Below, piece after piece: positions 1 to 7,881 of a DNA stretch of 64,000 nt. Origin of the DNA: DAOUEX01 sp034430235. Its GTDB lineage: Bacteria > Chloroflexota > Anaerolineae > UBA2200. The stretch is taken from contig CAYZGO010000014.1 of the NCBI GenBank assembly GCA_964478075.1, positions 21,314-85,313 of the forward strand, written 5' to 3'. The notes beneath the pieces are model-generated. The model saw only the letters and a list, made by a program, of their open reading frames with translations, had not been told where the DNA came from and made no database searches. Both the position numbers and the translations under genes were made by a program. The number at the start of each line of letters is the position of its first letter. Positions within the stretch are counted from its first letter, which is position 1.

Positions 1-122
1 AAGGACAATTGGGGGTAACGAAGGGAGTCAGGGATGTCACGAAACAGGTCCTCAATGCTCTCCACGCCGATAGCCTTCAGCATAACTCCACGGTCAGCGT
101 CTGTGTTGGGAACATAGGACAT
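1..122 (-). CDS. gcvPA: Glycine dehydrogenase (decarboxylating) subunit 1, N-terminal fragment
   Basis: Only the first 40 codons lie in the window; the gene runs off the left edge. The translation begins MSYVPNTDADRGVMLKAIGV, which matches the typical N-terminus of the split P-protein alpha subunit (GcvPA). With GcvPB it would decarboxylate glycine and pass the aminomethyl group to the lipoyl arm of GcvH. The ATG directly follows the TAG of gcvH, so the two are cotranscribed and probably coupled. The identification rests on a short but characteristic stretch. Confidence 0.85.
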   Translation of the reverse strand, partial: MSYVPNTDADRGVMLKAIGVESIEDLFRDIPDSLRYPQLS

Positions 123-527
123 CTAAGAGCCCCCCCTTTCCGCTTCCTCTTGGCAGTGCTCCTGATAAGCTTTGGCGTCCATTAGGGACTCGTATTCGTC
201 GGGCTGCGAGGGATGGAATCTGATAAACCAGCCTCTGCCAAACGTATCCTCGTTGACGAGCTGGGGCGAGTCTTGCAATTCCTCGTTAATAGCCAGAATC
301 GCCCCGCTCATAGGCATATAGACGTCCGAGGCAGCTTTGACGGACTCTACAGTAGCAAAGGCCTCACCCTGGGCAAATGTATCGCCCACTTCCGGTAGTT
401 CAACGTAGACCACGTCGCCTAGCTCGTGCTGAGCATAGTCGCTGATACCAGCGATTGCCTCATCCGCTTCCAGCTTCACCCATTCATGGGTGGGCAGGTA
501 GTGCCGATCCTTAGCATACTTTACCAT
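123..527 (-). CDS. gcvH: Glycine cleavage system H protein
   Basis: This is the lipoyl carrier of the glycine cleavage system, 134 residues, a normal family length. The lipoyl-lysine motif ESVKAASDVYMPMSG is clear, with the modified Lys at residue 64. A longer reading frame exists, but ATG at 527 is chosen because an AGGAGG ribosome site lies just upstream and homologs start close to the THEWV motif. It abuts gcvPA downstream. The genes upstream encode a lipoate ligase-like protein and two radical SAM proteins, which suggests that its lipoyl group is attached and assembled by the products of this cluster. Confidence 0.95.
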   Translation of the reverse strand: MVKYAKDRHYLPTHEWVKLEADEAIAGISDYAQHELGDVVYVELPEVGDTFAQGEAFATVESVKAASDVYMPMSGAILAINEELQDSPQLVNEDTFGRGWFIRFHPSQPDEYESLMDAKAYQEHCQEEAERGGS

Positions 528-601
528 TTTGGTTGTCCTCCTTTTGATAATTGGCTTCTCTGCAATCTTACAGCTCGTGAAAAGCAAGTGTGATAACAAG
601 C

Positions 602-624
602 CTTGGTGCGAGTTTTGCACCAAG
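602..624. promoter_or_regulatory. Perfect inverted repeat in the gcvH leader
   Basis: CTTGGTGC and GCACCAAG form an 8-bp perfect stem with a 7-nt loop, about 75 bp upstream of the gcvH start. It has no T-tract and could be an operator or an RNA hairpin in the 5' leader. I do not recognise the site. The rest of the 220-bp gap between gcvH and the methyltransferase shows no gene. Confidence 0.4.
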
Positions 625-747
625 AGCATCTGCTGGTCAATGCAGCAGTGGCACTTGTCTAATCATCTTGCGTGTTGCAAAGTCTGGAAGGCGCTTAACT
701 GAGTGACACGAACGGTGGATGGGCCTGTTAGGCAAAGCTGCCCTTCG

Positions 748-1481
748 TCATTGCTTATGAACGAGAATGAAATTCCGCGTCCCAAAACAGCCGGCTAATG
801 AGTCCGTGTAGTGGATTCCCAATTCATTCAATTCAAGTTCGAATGCAAGCCATTGACGCATATAATCGAATCGGCGATCCTGAGGGGCTACTTTGTAAGC
901 GCCTTTCAATGAATAAGCGTTGAAGAACTTGGCATCGATTATGGTAAAACCAACGTCGTCAATCATTCTCAAGAAATGACGCTCCTTTACAAACGACTGA
1001 TAATCCCTCTCAATGCCAAGCTGAGCTAGTATAGGACGCATGAGTTCTTCAGTTTATCAGTCACGGAGAGGAAAAGAAAATGCCCAGCGTCATAGTCTAC
1101 AAGAAAGTAACCGTCTTCCTTTAGACATTCTCTTGCTGAACGCAGGTAATCTGTCCTCCTGTAGGCATGCTCCAAGACGCTGAAGGAGACAACTATGTCA
1201 AATTCTTCTCCAAGCAATGCATGTATATTATAGGCATAAGAGTTTACCACAGTTGCATTGAGACCCTTAAGGTGTGTCTGTGCTCGAAGGTAGCATTGTC
1301 TATCTGGTTCAATGCCAACGTAGCGAACGCCCGGATACAACTTTAGCAAATTGGTGAAGTTGAGAGTTTCCCCACAACCCAGATCGAGAATCTTGATTTC
1401 GCTTGCTTTGTCAGCGATATACTTCTCTATCCAGTTTAGACAGTATAGCTTTGCTGAGTTTCCTACTGTTAACGGCCCCAT
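748..1481 (-). pseudogene. Class I SAM-dependent methyltransferase, frameshifted
   Basis: Two overlapping reading frames together make one methyltransferase of about 244 residues. The first half (1481-1026) has the SAM-binding motif ILDLGCG and the later motif VVSFSVLEHA. The second half (1041-748) continues the family's C-terminal part. Near position 1044 the first frame reads DKLK and then runs to a stop. One extra G there would give DKLKELMRPILAQLG without interruption, so a single-base deletion or a sequencing error explains the break. The DNA is more AT-rich than its neighbours, which suggests transfer. Substrate unknown. It sits between the lipoate ligase-like gene and gcvH and is not an obvious member of that pathway. 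Confidence 0.75.
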
Positions 1482-1622
1482 GATCTAGGTCCCCTTTTGA
1501 GAGAGCTTTGCCTAACTGGCTGTCGGGCGTCCTCCAGAAGCTTTCGAACTGGCGTCAACAGCATCGAATCTCGCCCGGGAGCCCACTTTCCGCTGCGCAT
1601 ATGTCAAATGCACATTGAAGTG

Positions 1623-2342
1623 CTAACGACCAAAATTCCACTCAGGCTGCATGTATTTCTCGCGCAAAAGCTGTCGAGCCAGGCGCTTCTCTTTAGCGAA
1701 AAGGACACTGGGACTTAGATCCACCCCAAGTGCCCGTCTGAAGCCCATGCTCAGGGCCTGCATCACATCCTCGATGTTGATTTCCCCGCCGACGAGCTCG
1801 CTTAGCGGTGTCAGAGTCCGGCATGGCAATATAGGTTCTCCCTCAACCGCGCATGGCCCCAGCGCGACAGTTCCTTGATGCAAGAGCACACCGTGCCGCC
1901 GGGCCTGCGCAGCCGTAGCTATTACATGCCCATCCACGTGCACCTCGACTGGCGGGCTGTAGTGAGCATCAATACCCAGGAGCCGCAAGCCTTCGATCAC
2001 TCCCGAAGAGATGCGCTCGTACGAGGCGAGTACACTACACGGAATGAGCGTATCAGCTATGGAGGCAGTGAGGCTGTAGGAGAGATCGCCCCCATGCAGG
2101 CAGGCGTGCCCACCGGTCAAGCGGCGTACGCACTTGAACTCGCTGTGCCGAAAGAGGGGGACCAAGTCCGAGATGCGTTGCAGATAACCCACAGTGTAGC
2201 AGGGCACGTCCCAGTAGTAGATGCGCAGCGTTGGCGGCACGCGGCGCTCACCCACCAGGGTCAAGGTCGCTTCATCAATGGCCATGTTCACATAGCCATC
2301 GGCAGCCCCAGTGAAAATCAGACGCCATTGGGCAAAGAGCAT
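1623..2342 (-). CDS. Lipoate-protein ligase/octanoyltransferase family protein without the usual Lys
   Basis: A biotin/lipoate A/B ligase fold protein of 239 residues. The substrate-loop motif RRLTGGHACLHGGDLSYS (residues 73-90) resembles the LipM/LplA motif. At the place where LplA, LipM and LipB have the catalytic Lys (GRKIAGSAQ-like), this protein has GHVIATAAQ, with Val140 in place of Lys; the codon is GTA. There is also no Cys at the usual LipM position just before it. It may be an inactive subunit, use another residue, or act in acyl transfer differently. ATG at 2342 has an AGGAGG site. Its position between two radical SAM genes and gcvH ties it to lipoylation. Confidence 0.8.
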   Translation of the reverse strand: MLFAQWRLIFTGAADGYVNMAIDEATLTLVGERRVPPTLRIYYWDVPCYTVGYLQRISDLVPLFRHSEFKCVRRLTGGHACLHGGDLSYSLTASIADTLIPCSVLASYERISSGVIEGLRLLGIDAHYSPPVEVHVDGHVIATAAQARRHGVLLHQGTVALGPCAVEGEPILPCRTLTPLSELVGGEINIEDVMQALSMGFRRALGVDLSPSVLFAKEKRLARQLLREKYMQPEWNFGR

Positions 2343-2382
2343 GCCCTCCTCCTGATCACCATTGACTAAGGGTAGACAAGGG

Positions 2383-3411
2383 TTACTTGCACGCCAGTTC
2401 AGCCATAACCGATGACATTGCTGCCTCTATCTCCTCGGCATGGAGGGGACGTGGATAGTTGTACATTACCCTTCCTGGCCGCTCGTTGTAGTAGGGACGG
2501 TTGCAGCCAGGACAGCCTGCGGTCTGGAATGCGCGGCCATCGGCCAGCAACTCACGCAGCCTCGCCCTACTCAGCCCGTAGGACACAATCTGGCCGGCCG
2601 GGGAGAAGCAAAAGTCCTCCACACGGCAGGCTCCTGCTGTCAATAGGTAGCGAGCGGCCTGGATACGCCGGTACGACGACGGCGAAGGAGGCGGTCGCCT
2701 GCCCCACGCTGTGCCTGGAACAGGCGTGAAGGAGAATAGGCCAATTGTGACCTGCCGGTCCACCATCTCCTGGAGGATGGTTGCCATTTCCTGCTCCGTC
2801 TCACCAAGCCCGGCTATCAGATGGGTCCCAATGCGACCACGGAAAAGGTGCGCCGCCGCACGCAGGAGGTCAAGCCGGCGATGCCAGTCATCGCCTTTGG
2901 CTTCGCGGTAGACCCGTTCACAGGCAGCATCGAGGGCCAGGCTGACGCGCTCGAGCCCGCATTCGAGCACAGCGCGAACACTGTCTAGATCTGACAATAC
3001 TATTGATGCACAAAGCGGCACGGGAGAGAGCGCATGGAGTTGCCGCACCAGGGCAAGCGTTTGCGACAGGTAGCCAGGAGATGTTGTCACCTGCAGACAG
3101 CAGCGCGCTATTTTATGCTGTACGAAGCTGTTAGCTACGGCGTGCAATGCTTGTTCCAGGGGGTAGGGTGGCCACGCGATACGAGAAAGAAAGTGCAAGC
3201 GCGCTGAACTGCTGCGTGCCTGGGCACAGAAGGCACAATCATAGCGGCAGCGATCGCCGACCATCAGATATGCAGTAGTTGGTGCATCCGCCTGGCGGAT
3301 GCGGTGCAGGCCCAAGACTGCGGCGGTGCCCGCCGATACGCCGACCGCTCGTCCCGCGCGAGACCGGATGAATGACTCCGACGTCGTCACGGTCTCTGAA
3401 TGACGCAACAC
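2383..3411 (-). CDS. Radical SAM protein, probable half of a two-protein lipoyl synthase (LipS1/LipS2 type)
   Basis: A BioB-like radical SAM enzyme with the 4Fe-4S motif CRYDCAFC (Cys55, 59, 62 from the chosen start). A C-terminal Cys pair, AGCPGCNRPYYNERPG, could hold an auxiliary cluster, as sulfur-donating synthases need. Next to a second radical SAM gene, a lipoate ligase-like gene and gcvH, it most likely inserts sulfur into the octanoyl chain. LipS1/LipS2 are known from Thermococcus; which of the two this is I cannot decide. The frame is open to an ATG at 3501, deep in the upstream gene. GTG at 3411 has a GGGAG site; GTG at 3390 overlaps the upstream stop as GTGA and is the other candidate. 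Confidence 0.75.
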   Translation of the reverse strand: MLRHSETVTTSESFIRSRAGRAVGVSAGTAAVLGLHRIRQADAPTTAYLMVGDRCRYDCAFCAQARSSSARLHFLSRIAWPPYPLEQALHAVANSFVQHKIARCCLQVTTSPGYLSQTLALVRQLHALSPVPLCASIVLSDLDSVRAVLECGLERVSLALDAACERVYREAKGDDWHRRLDLLRAAAHLFRGRIGTHLIAGLGETEQEMATILQEMVDRQVTIGLFSFTPVPGTAWGRRPPPSPSSYRRIQAARYLLTAGACRVEDFCFSPAGQIVSYGLSRARLRELLADGRAFQTAGCPGCNRPYYNERPGRVMYNYPRPLHAEEIEAAMSSVMAELACK

Positions 3412-4238
3412 TCGCTCTCCCACTTGATAAATAATCCAAGTTCTGTCGCCAATCGAACCGCAGAGGGAGCAGGGTTTACAATCTTGTTCACTCCAGCCCA
3501 TACAGCTAATGGGTCCAGGTCACGGCGGTAACGCCCGCCGGGCCTCATGCAGCCTAGATAAACAGGGGTATCCGGCAACGTACAGCGCGCGGCGAGCAGA
3601 AAGTCAGCTACCTCAGCCAGAGGCGGCGGTTGACAGTGCGCATAGTGCGTGCCTGGCGTCGGGATAAAGACCAGCACAACGAGGGCATCCAGGCCAAGCG
3701 CTTTGAGAGTGTGCAGCGCTCGATATTCCCCACAAAACTGGCCACCGCGCAAGCCGAGGGTCAGGTGAGGTATCACTGTGGCATGTCGGCGCAGCATAGC
3801 GTACGTGCACGTATAGTCGTCCACCGTATGATCAAGACCGTATACCTCACGGATTGTCTCGTTGTCCCCGATAAAGTCGAAGGATATGATGTCCACACAG
3901 GGAGCAATAGCACGCATCTCGTCTTCGTCAACAAAGCCCACGTGCCAGTTTAGAATACGACCAGGCCGCAGGGCCATCACCAGGGCCGTATGCGAGGTCA
4001 CAGGCACCCTGCCCCGCTGGTCACACCCGCCCGAGATCAGGCAACTGGTCATACCAGTAGCGTCAGCGTCCTCGATGGCGACCATGCCATTGAGATAGTG
4101 CCCCCCGCAATGTGCGCAATTGAGTGCACAATGAGATCCCGTCAGGCTTACAGCTAGTGTGTCGTTTGGGCGGGCAAATCCTATCTGCGGCGGGAAATGA
4201 TTTATGCGAACATGCCATGCTTCCTGCCAACTATCCAT
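3387..4238 (-). CDS. Radical SAM protein, probable partner half of a two-protein lipoyl synthase
   Basis: 283 residues with the radical SAM motif CALNCAHC (Cys37, 41, 44) and further Cys at LISGGCD, APCVD and QFCGE. The end of the protein, VYLGCMRPGG, resembles radical SAM enzymes of the biotin/lipoyl synthase branch. It overlaps the start of the second radical SAM gene, so the two are probably made together. With gcvH and a ligase-like gene downstream, a role in converting octanoyl-GcvH to lipoyl-GcvH is the best explanation (inference). No LipA-type gene, with its CxxxxxC plus CxxxCxxC motifs, is in the window. Confidence 0.75.
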   Translation of the reverse strand: MDSWQEAWHVRINHFPPQIGFARPNDTLAVSLTGSHCALNCAHCGGHYLNGMVAIEDADATGMTSCLISGGCDQRGRVPVTSHTALVMALRPGRILNWHVGFVDEDEMRAIAPCVDIISFDFIGDNETIREVYGLDHTVDDYTCTYAMLRRHATVIPHLTLGLRGGQFCGEYRALHTLKALGLDALVVLVFIPTPGTHYAHCQPPPLAEVADFLLAARCTLPDTPVYLGCMRPGGRYRRDLDPLAVWAGVNKIVNPAPSAVRLATELGLFIKWESECCVIQRP

Positions 4239-4244
4239 AGTGGC

Positions 4245-4613
4245 TTAGGCGATGGTGTCTTGCACAGAGATTTCAAGCGTTCCGGCTTCCATCGTCTTTT
4301 GGGATATCGTCAGCTTGTGTGGACCGGCTGGCAGAGAGTTGCCCTCCACCTGGATGGTTACCTTGTCGCGAAGGGCGAAGCTCAACGGTGATTCCGCAGA
4401 AATGTCTGCGGCAGAGACCTTGGTGCCGTCGGGCAGAACCAGGCTTATTTGCTCCAGTGCATATTCTGTGTCATCTACTTGCAGAGGAGCGCAGCCCACA
4501 ATGGTGCCTGGAGCCAGGGTGTTCTGGATGGCCAGTTCGAAGCCGGTAGCCGTGTTCTTGAGGCTTCCCTTCGCGTACAGCTTTTTCAGAAGAAAAGCCG
4601 GTATCGCGCCCAT
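4245..4613 (-). CDS. Conserved hypothetical protein
   Basis: A 122-residue soluble protein that begins MGAIPAFLLKKLYAKGSLKN and is rich in beta-strand patterns. I recall small proteins of this kind in Chloroflexota and archaea carrying an old label of hydroxymethylglutaryl-CoA reductase, but it is far too short for that enzyme and shows none of its motifs. ATG at 4613 is chosen because of the AGGAGG site before it; the frame is open further upstream across the N run, but that part does not look coding. The stop lies six bases before the first radical SAM gene, so it is the first gene of the lipoylation operon. Function unknown. Confidence 0.7.
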   Translation of the reverse strand: MGAIPAFLLKKLYAKGSLKNTATGFELAIQNTLAPGTIVGCAPLQVDDTEYALEQISLVLPDGTKVSAADISAESPLSFALRDKVTIQVEGNSLPAGPHKLTISQKTMEAGTLEISVQDTIA

Positions 4614-4661
4614 CTCATCCTCCTTCTGGTAGACAGGAGCCGCTTGCTCGACGATGAGGAT

Positions 4662-4671
4662 NNNNNNNNNN
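4662..4671. other. Assembly gap (10 N)
   Basis: Ten consecutive Ns lie about 50 bp upstream of the small conserved gene, in its probable promoter region. Sequence and order are therefore not certain across this point. The gene-free stretch 4614-4924 holds this gap and the terminator hairpin at 4854-4895; I see no gene in it. Confidence 0.99.
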
Positions 4672-4853
4672 CAGCGGGTCTCAGGTGAGTGATTTTTTTC
4701 ACAAAAAGTATAACAGATACAAGGTGCAAAGTCAATCTCAGCAACTTGCGAAGGGTGGATCAAGTTTGTGGTGATAGTTAGCCGTGGTGGGGCGATACGG
4801 TCAGGTGTTTGGCATTGCCGATACCCGCAGTACGTCTGCCGCTCGGGAAAAAC

Positions 4854-4895
4854 GAACGTCTCCTCAGAGGCGATTCTGGTTACGAGGAGACGTTC
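4854..4895 (-). terminator. Rho-independent terminator after the DUF420 gene
   Basis: GAACGTCTCCTC and GAGGAGACGTTC form a perfect 12-bp stem with an 18-nt loop. On the minus strand the stem is followed by GTTTTTCCC. It lies just past the stop of the DUF420 gene and before the lipoylation operon. Confidence 0.7.
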
Positions 4896-4924
4896 AAAAA
4901 CAGCTTTTTGTCAGAGCTGATAGG

Positions 4925-5365
4925 CTATACGTACCTCACGAAGTACAGTGCAATGCCCATTGCCAAAGCCACTATCCAGAGAAGGAGCGTAATGCGCATC
5001 CTCCACTTGATGTTCCGCAAGCGCGGAGGCCTGGATGTCTCCAGCTTCATGAGAATGACGATGTAGATGCCCATCAACTCAGCCAAAGCGCCGATTGCGG
5101 CGTGCGGCCACAGCATCGTCGGACGCTGGGCCTCAGGATTGCGTATGGCAACAGGCAAAATGCGAAAGAAGGCCGGATTCATGATGGCTATGATCGCTAT
5201 GGTGTTGGCGATAACTGCCGCAGTCATCAGCCTGCCGTGAGCGCTGAAATTACGTCTCCTGGCCTGAAAACAGCCCATGAGAAGCACTATTAGAATGGCG
5301 ATTTGCAGAATCAGGTTTATGTCGGCAACCAGACCAGCCCGCGTGCCCAGAATGCCAGTACTCAT
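4925..5365 (-). CDS. DUF420 family membrane protein
   Basis: 146 residues with four predicted membrane helices, near residues 15-35, 47-67, 85-107 and 122-143. The pattern FSAHGRLMTAAVIANTIA, with a conserved His in the second helix and HAAIGALAEL in the third, fits the DUF420/YozB family. These are small inner-membrane proteins sometimes found with cytochrome oxidase assembly genes. ATG at 5365 has a GGGGGAGG site. No cytochrome oxidase gene is nearby, so the role is open. Confidence 0.75.
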   Translation of the reverse strand: MSTGILGTRAGLVADINLILQIAILIVLLMGCFQARRRNFSAHGRLMTAAVIANTIAIIAIMNPAFFRILPVAIRNPEAQRPTMLWPHAAIGALAELMGIYIVILMKLETSRPPRLRNIKWRMRITLLLWIVALAMGIALYFVRYV

Positions 5366-5624
5366 GTTTCCTCCCCCAGGTCACAAATGCCCTGTCCATA
5401 TTGTGATACAGATGTGGCTTTGTTATATGGACGCATGGGCGTCCTGTTTCCTTGCGCACGGCTTTCACTGAAGCCTCGTATCCGCTGAAAAGCAGAGTGC
5501 GCTACAGCAGTGCTATGACGGACCTCGTATCGTGCTGCAAGGCTGCGTGCATCGCGCTTCGGCGGGCAAGGTCAGTAGCTTTTGCGAAGAAATCCCTGCG
5601 TTCTTGTGTCAGTATGCAGCGGAA

Positions 5625-6833
5625 TCAGGCCGCGCCTTGTGCCTCGCCTCGCTTTACCTGCAACATACATAGTATAGCCAGCACCATGAACAAGGGTGAG
5701 AACAGGAACAAGGCTCGGTGTCCGAAAAGGTCCATAAGCCCCCCAGCGATAGGTGGAGCGATGATGGCAGCGAACATGGAGAAGAAGTAATAGAGGCCCG
5801 TATAGGAGCCAATTTTGCCCGGCGGTGCAATGTCAGAGACCATGGGGAACGAATTGATGTTGATCAAAGCCCAGGCGATGCCGGCAAGGATCAGCATGGC
5901 CGTCAGGTAAGTCATGTTCGTAATAAAGTAGCCGCCCAACAGGAACACAACTAGCATGGTCAGGCCCGTCAGGATGGTACGGCGTCTTCCAAAGCGTGTG
6001 GCAATAAAGCCAGCAGGCAGGGCAAAGACCAGGAAAGCAGCCGAGACATAGGTGAGCATGGCCGCCGCAGAGCTTTCCGGGATGCCCAGGAACTCTTTAC
6101 CGTACGTCGTCCAGAAGGTCTCTATCGCATTGTAGCCCACAAACCAGGCAAAGATAGCCAATAGAATGAAAAGGGCGCTCTTTTCCTGGCCGGTGATGAT
6201 TTCGCGAATTGTTGCCAGGACACCTGGCTGCTCTTTGGGCCCCTCTTCACGTTCTTTGGGTTCGCGAATAACCAGCACAACTATGGCCGTGGCCGCCAGC
6301 ATGATGGCCGCACTGACGTAGAATGGCAATCCCCTGTTTGCACGGTAGAGGAAGGCCCCGCCGAGAAAAGCCAGCGTGGCACCCAATCCCCCCATGAAAT
6401 TGATGATGCCGTTGGCTTTGCTGCGCAATGGGGAGGGAGTAATGTCAGGCATCAAGGCTACTGTGGGCGTGCGGAAGATGGCCATGGCGATGTTCATAAT
6501 GATGATCACTGCCATGAGCAGAGCGAAAATGGGGATAGCGAGGTGCAGGACGGGAATCAGGCTGAAGAAGATAGCAGCAATGGGTGCACCTATCATCAGG
6601 TAAGGCATGCGTCGTCCGAAACGTGTGAGGGTGCGATCGCTCAGGAAGCCCACGTAGGGCTGGATAGTGACGCCAGCGATGTTGTCAAAGGTCATGACCA
6701 ATCCCACGAGCCACAGAGGAAGATCATATTCGCGCAGGAAAATCGGTACGTACGAATTGTATATAGACCAGATCAGGCTGATGCCAAAGAAGCCGAAGCC
6801 AAGCAGTAAGGTCTTTTTGTAGTCGAGTTTCAT
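5625..6833 (-). CDS. MFS transporter, sugar/SLC45-like
   Basis: 402 residues with about 12 membrane helices. The loop motifs GFLSDRTLTRFGRRMPYLMIG (helices 2-3) and TRFGRRRTILTG (second half) are typical of the major facilitator superfamily. The first one resembles the SLC45/GPH-like sugar carriers of bacteria. The substrate cannot be read from the sequence. A GGAGG site precedes the ATG. The gene stands alone between the DUF420 gene and the VTT-domain gene. The 259-bp stretch downstream (5366-5624) shows nothing I can name. Confidence 0.85.
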   Translation of the reverse strand: MKLDYKKTLLLGFGFFGISLIWSIYNSYVPIFLREYDLPLWLVGLVMTFDNIAGVTIQPYVGFLSDRTLTRFGRRMPYLMIGAPIAAIFFSLIPVLHLAIPIFALLMAVIIIMNIAMAIFRTPTVALMPDITPSPLRSKANGIINFMGGLGATLAFLGGAFLYRANRGLPFYVSAAIMLAATAIVVLVIREPKEREEGPKEQPGVLATIREIITGQEKSALFILLAIFAWFVGYNAIETFWTTYGKEFLGIPESSAAAMLTYVSAAFLVFALPAGFIATRFGRRRTILTGLTMLVVFLLGGYFITNMTYLTAMLILAGIAWALININSFPMVSDIAPPGKIGSYTGLYYFFSMFAAIIAPPIAGGLMDLFGHRALFLFSPLFMVLAILCMLQVKRGEAQGAA

Positions 6834-6866
6834 AGGGCCTCCTTCATGGAAAGTGTTAGTGTTGTA

Positions 6867-6908
6867 GTCAGCGGATCAAGCGGACTGAGCGGATGGGCAA
6901 GGTTTCAT
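6867..6908 (-). promoter_or_regulatory. Duplicated start region and 9-bp tandem repeat upstream of the MFS gene
   Basis: The MFS start region (GAAGGAGG, seven bases later ATGAAAC) has a near copy 69 bp upstream, GAAGGAGAGCCTATGAAACC. A 10-codon reading frame, MKPCPSAQSA, begins at 6908 and ends with TGA at 6876. Within and after it the 9-mer TCCGCTnnn occurs three times in a row (6893-6867). It could be a leader peptide or simply a local duplication. Confidence 0.35.
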
Positions 6909-6951
6909 AGGCTCTCCTTCGGACAAATGTCAGTGCTGGAGTATAAAGGTG

Positions 6952-7557
6952 CTAGCGCAGAAACCTCTCAAACCACTGTAGTGACTGCGCTCCTGCGAAA
7001 GCAAAGGCTATTCCCTTTACTGTCTTGCCCAGGAAGCAGGCAAGCAAAAAGCGCCAGAGGGGAAAACGCAGTATTCCGGCGGCGATACCGGCCAAGTCAA
7101 AGATGGGATTGGGTATCACAGATAGTACAAAGACGGTCAGGAACCCGTGACGACGCATCCAACCTTCCAGGCGGTCGTACATCTCTCTGTTCTGTGTTTC
7201 GATAATTGCTCTACCTCCATAGCCAGCCAGATAGCCACTCAATTCGCCAATGGCCATGCCTGCGCCCGATACCACGCCTATCAGCAAAGGGTTGAAAATC
7301 CCACCGGCCATGAAAGTGGCCGCTAGGCTAGGCATAGGTAGTAGAAGAGTAGCATTTCCTACGACGCTGACTACAAAGACTCCAAAGTAGCCGTAGGTGC
7401 TGAACTGAGCCAGTTGGTCCCGGCATAGAAAGATGAGCACAGTGATAGCCAGGGAGAAGAGAAGGGCGACCACTCGCCACCTGGGCGCTGGCTTGGAGGC
7501 ACTCTTACTCGCCTGAAGCAATGGTGTGTCCTTTGCCAGCTCTGTCTGTTCCTCCAC
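6952..7557 (-). CDS. VTT-domain (DedA-like) membrane protein
   Basis: About 201 residues from GTG at 7557, where a CGGAGG site sits four bases ahead; the frame is also open to an ATG at 7626 that lacks a site. The core has the VTT/SNARE-associated pattern: a re-entrant loop around LLLPMPSLAATFMAGGIF, then GMAIGELSGYLAGYGGR, and later VLSVIPNPIFDLAGIAAG. DedA/TMEM41-type proteins are thought to move lipids across the membrane. The partner and substrate here are unknown. Confidence 0.8.
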   Translation of the reverse strand: MEEQTELAKDTPLLQASKSASKPAPRWRVVALLFSLAITVLIFLCRDQLAQFSTYGYFGVFVVSVVGNATLLLPMPSLAATFMAGGIFNPLLIGVVSGAGMAIGELSGYLAGYGGRAIIETQNREMYDRLEGWMRRHGFLTVFVLSVIPNPIFDLAGIAAGILRFPLWRFLLACFLGKTVKGIAFAFAGAQSLQWFERFLR

Positions 7558-7717
7558 ATGTCCTCCGCTTACCTCAATGAAAGGGGCATAGTATCGCTCG
7601 GAAGCATACCAGGCCTCGTTCCGCATTGCGTGGCAGCAGAAAGGACTGCAGCGCGCCTTTCGTTACCTGCCAAAGAGAGAAACTACCCTGAAAACCGCCA
7701 TCGGGCAGCATGCCCAC

Positions 7718-7752
7718 TCCGCTCATCTGCGCCGCAGGTGCAGATGAGCGGA
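7718..7752. terminator. Inverted repeat at the end of the polysaccharide locus
   Basis: TCCGCTCATCTGC and GCAGATGAGCGGA form a perfect 13-bp stem with a 9-nt loop. It lies beyond the last gene of the polysaccharide locus. It lacks a T-tract, so termination is likely but not certain. A second small hairpin, GAGCCA-atcc-TGGCTC, lies at 7841-7856. No gene is visible in the 324-bp stretch 7558-7881. Confidence 0.5.
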
Positions 7753-7881
7753 TGCTGCGCGAGGAGCTGCCTCTGCTGAAACCCCGAGCTGCTTACCTTG
7801 AAAGAGGTTATGAAGGTCAATCCGGGCGCGTTGCAGGCAAGAGCCAATCCTGGCTCGTCCTAGGACTCACACAGGAACACA

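Noticed and set aside
528..747. Glycine riboswitch before gcvH
   Set aside because: No paired glycine aptamer core can be recognised; only one short hairpin is present.
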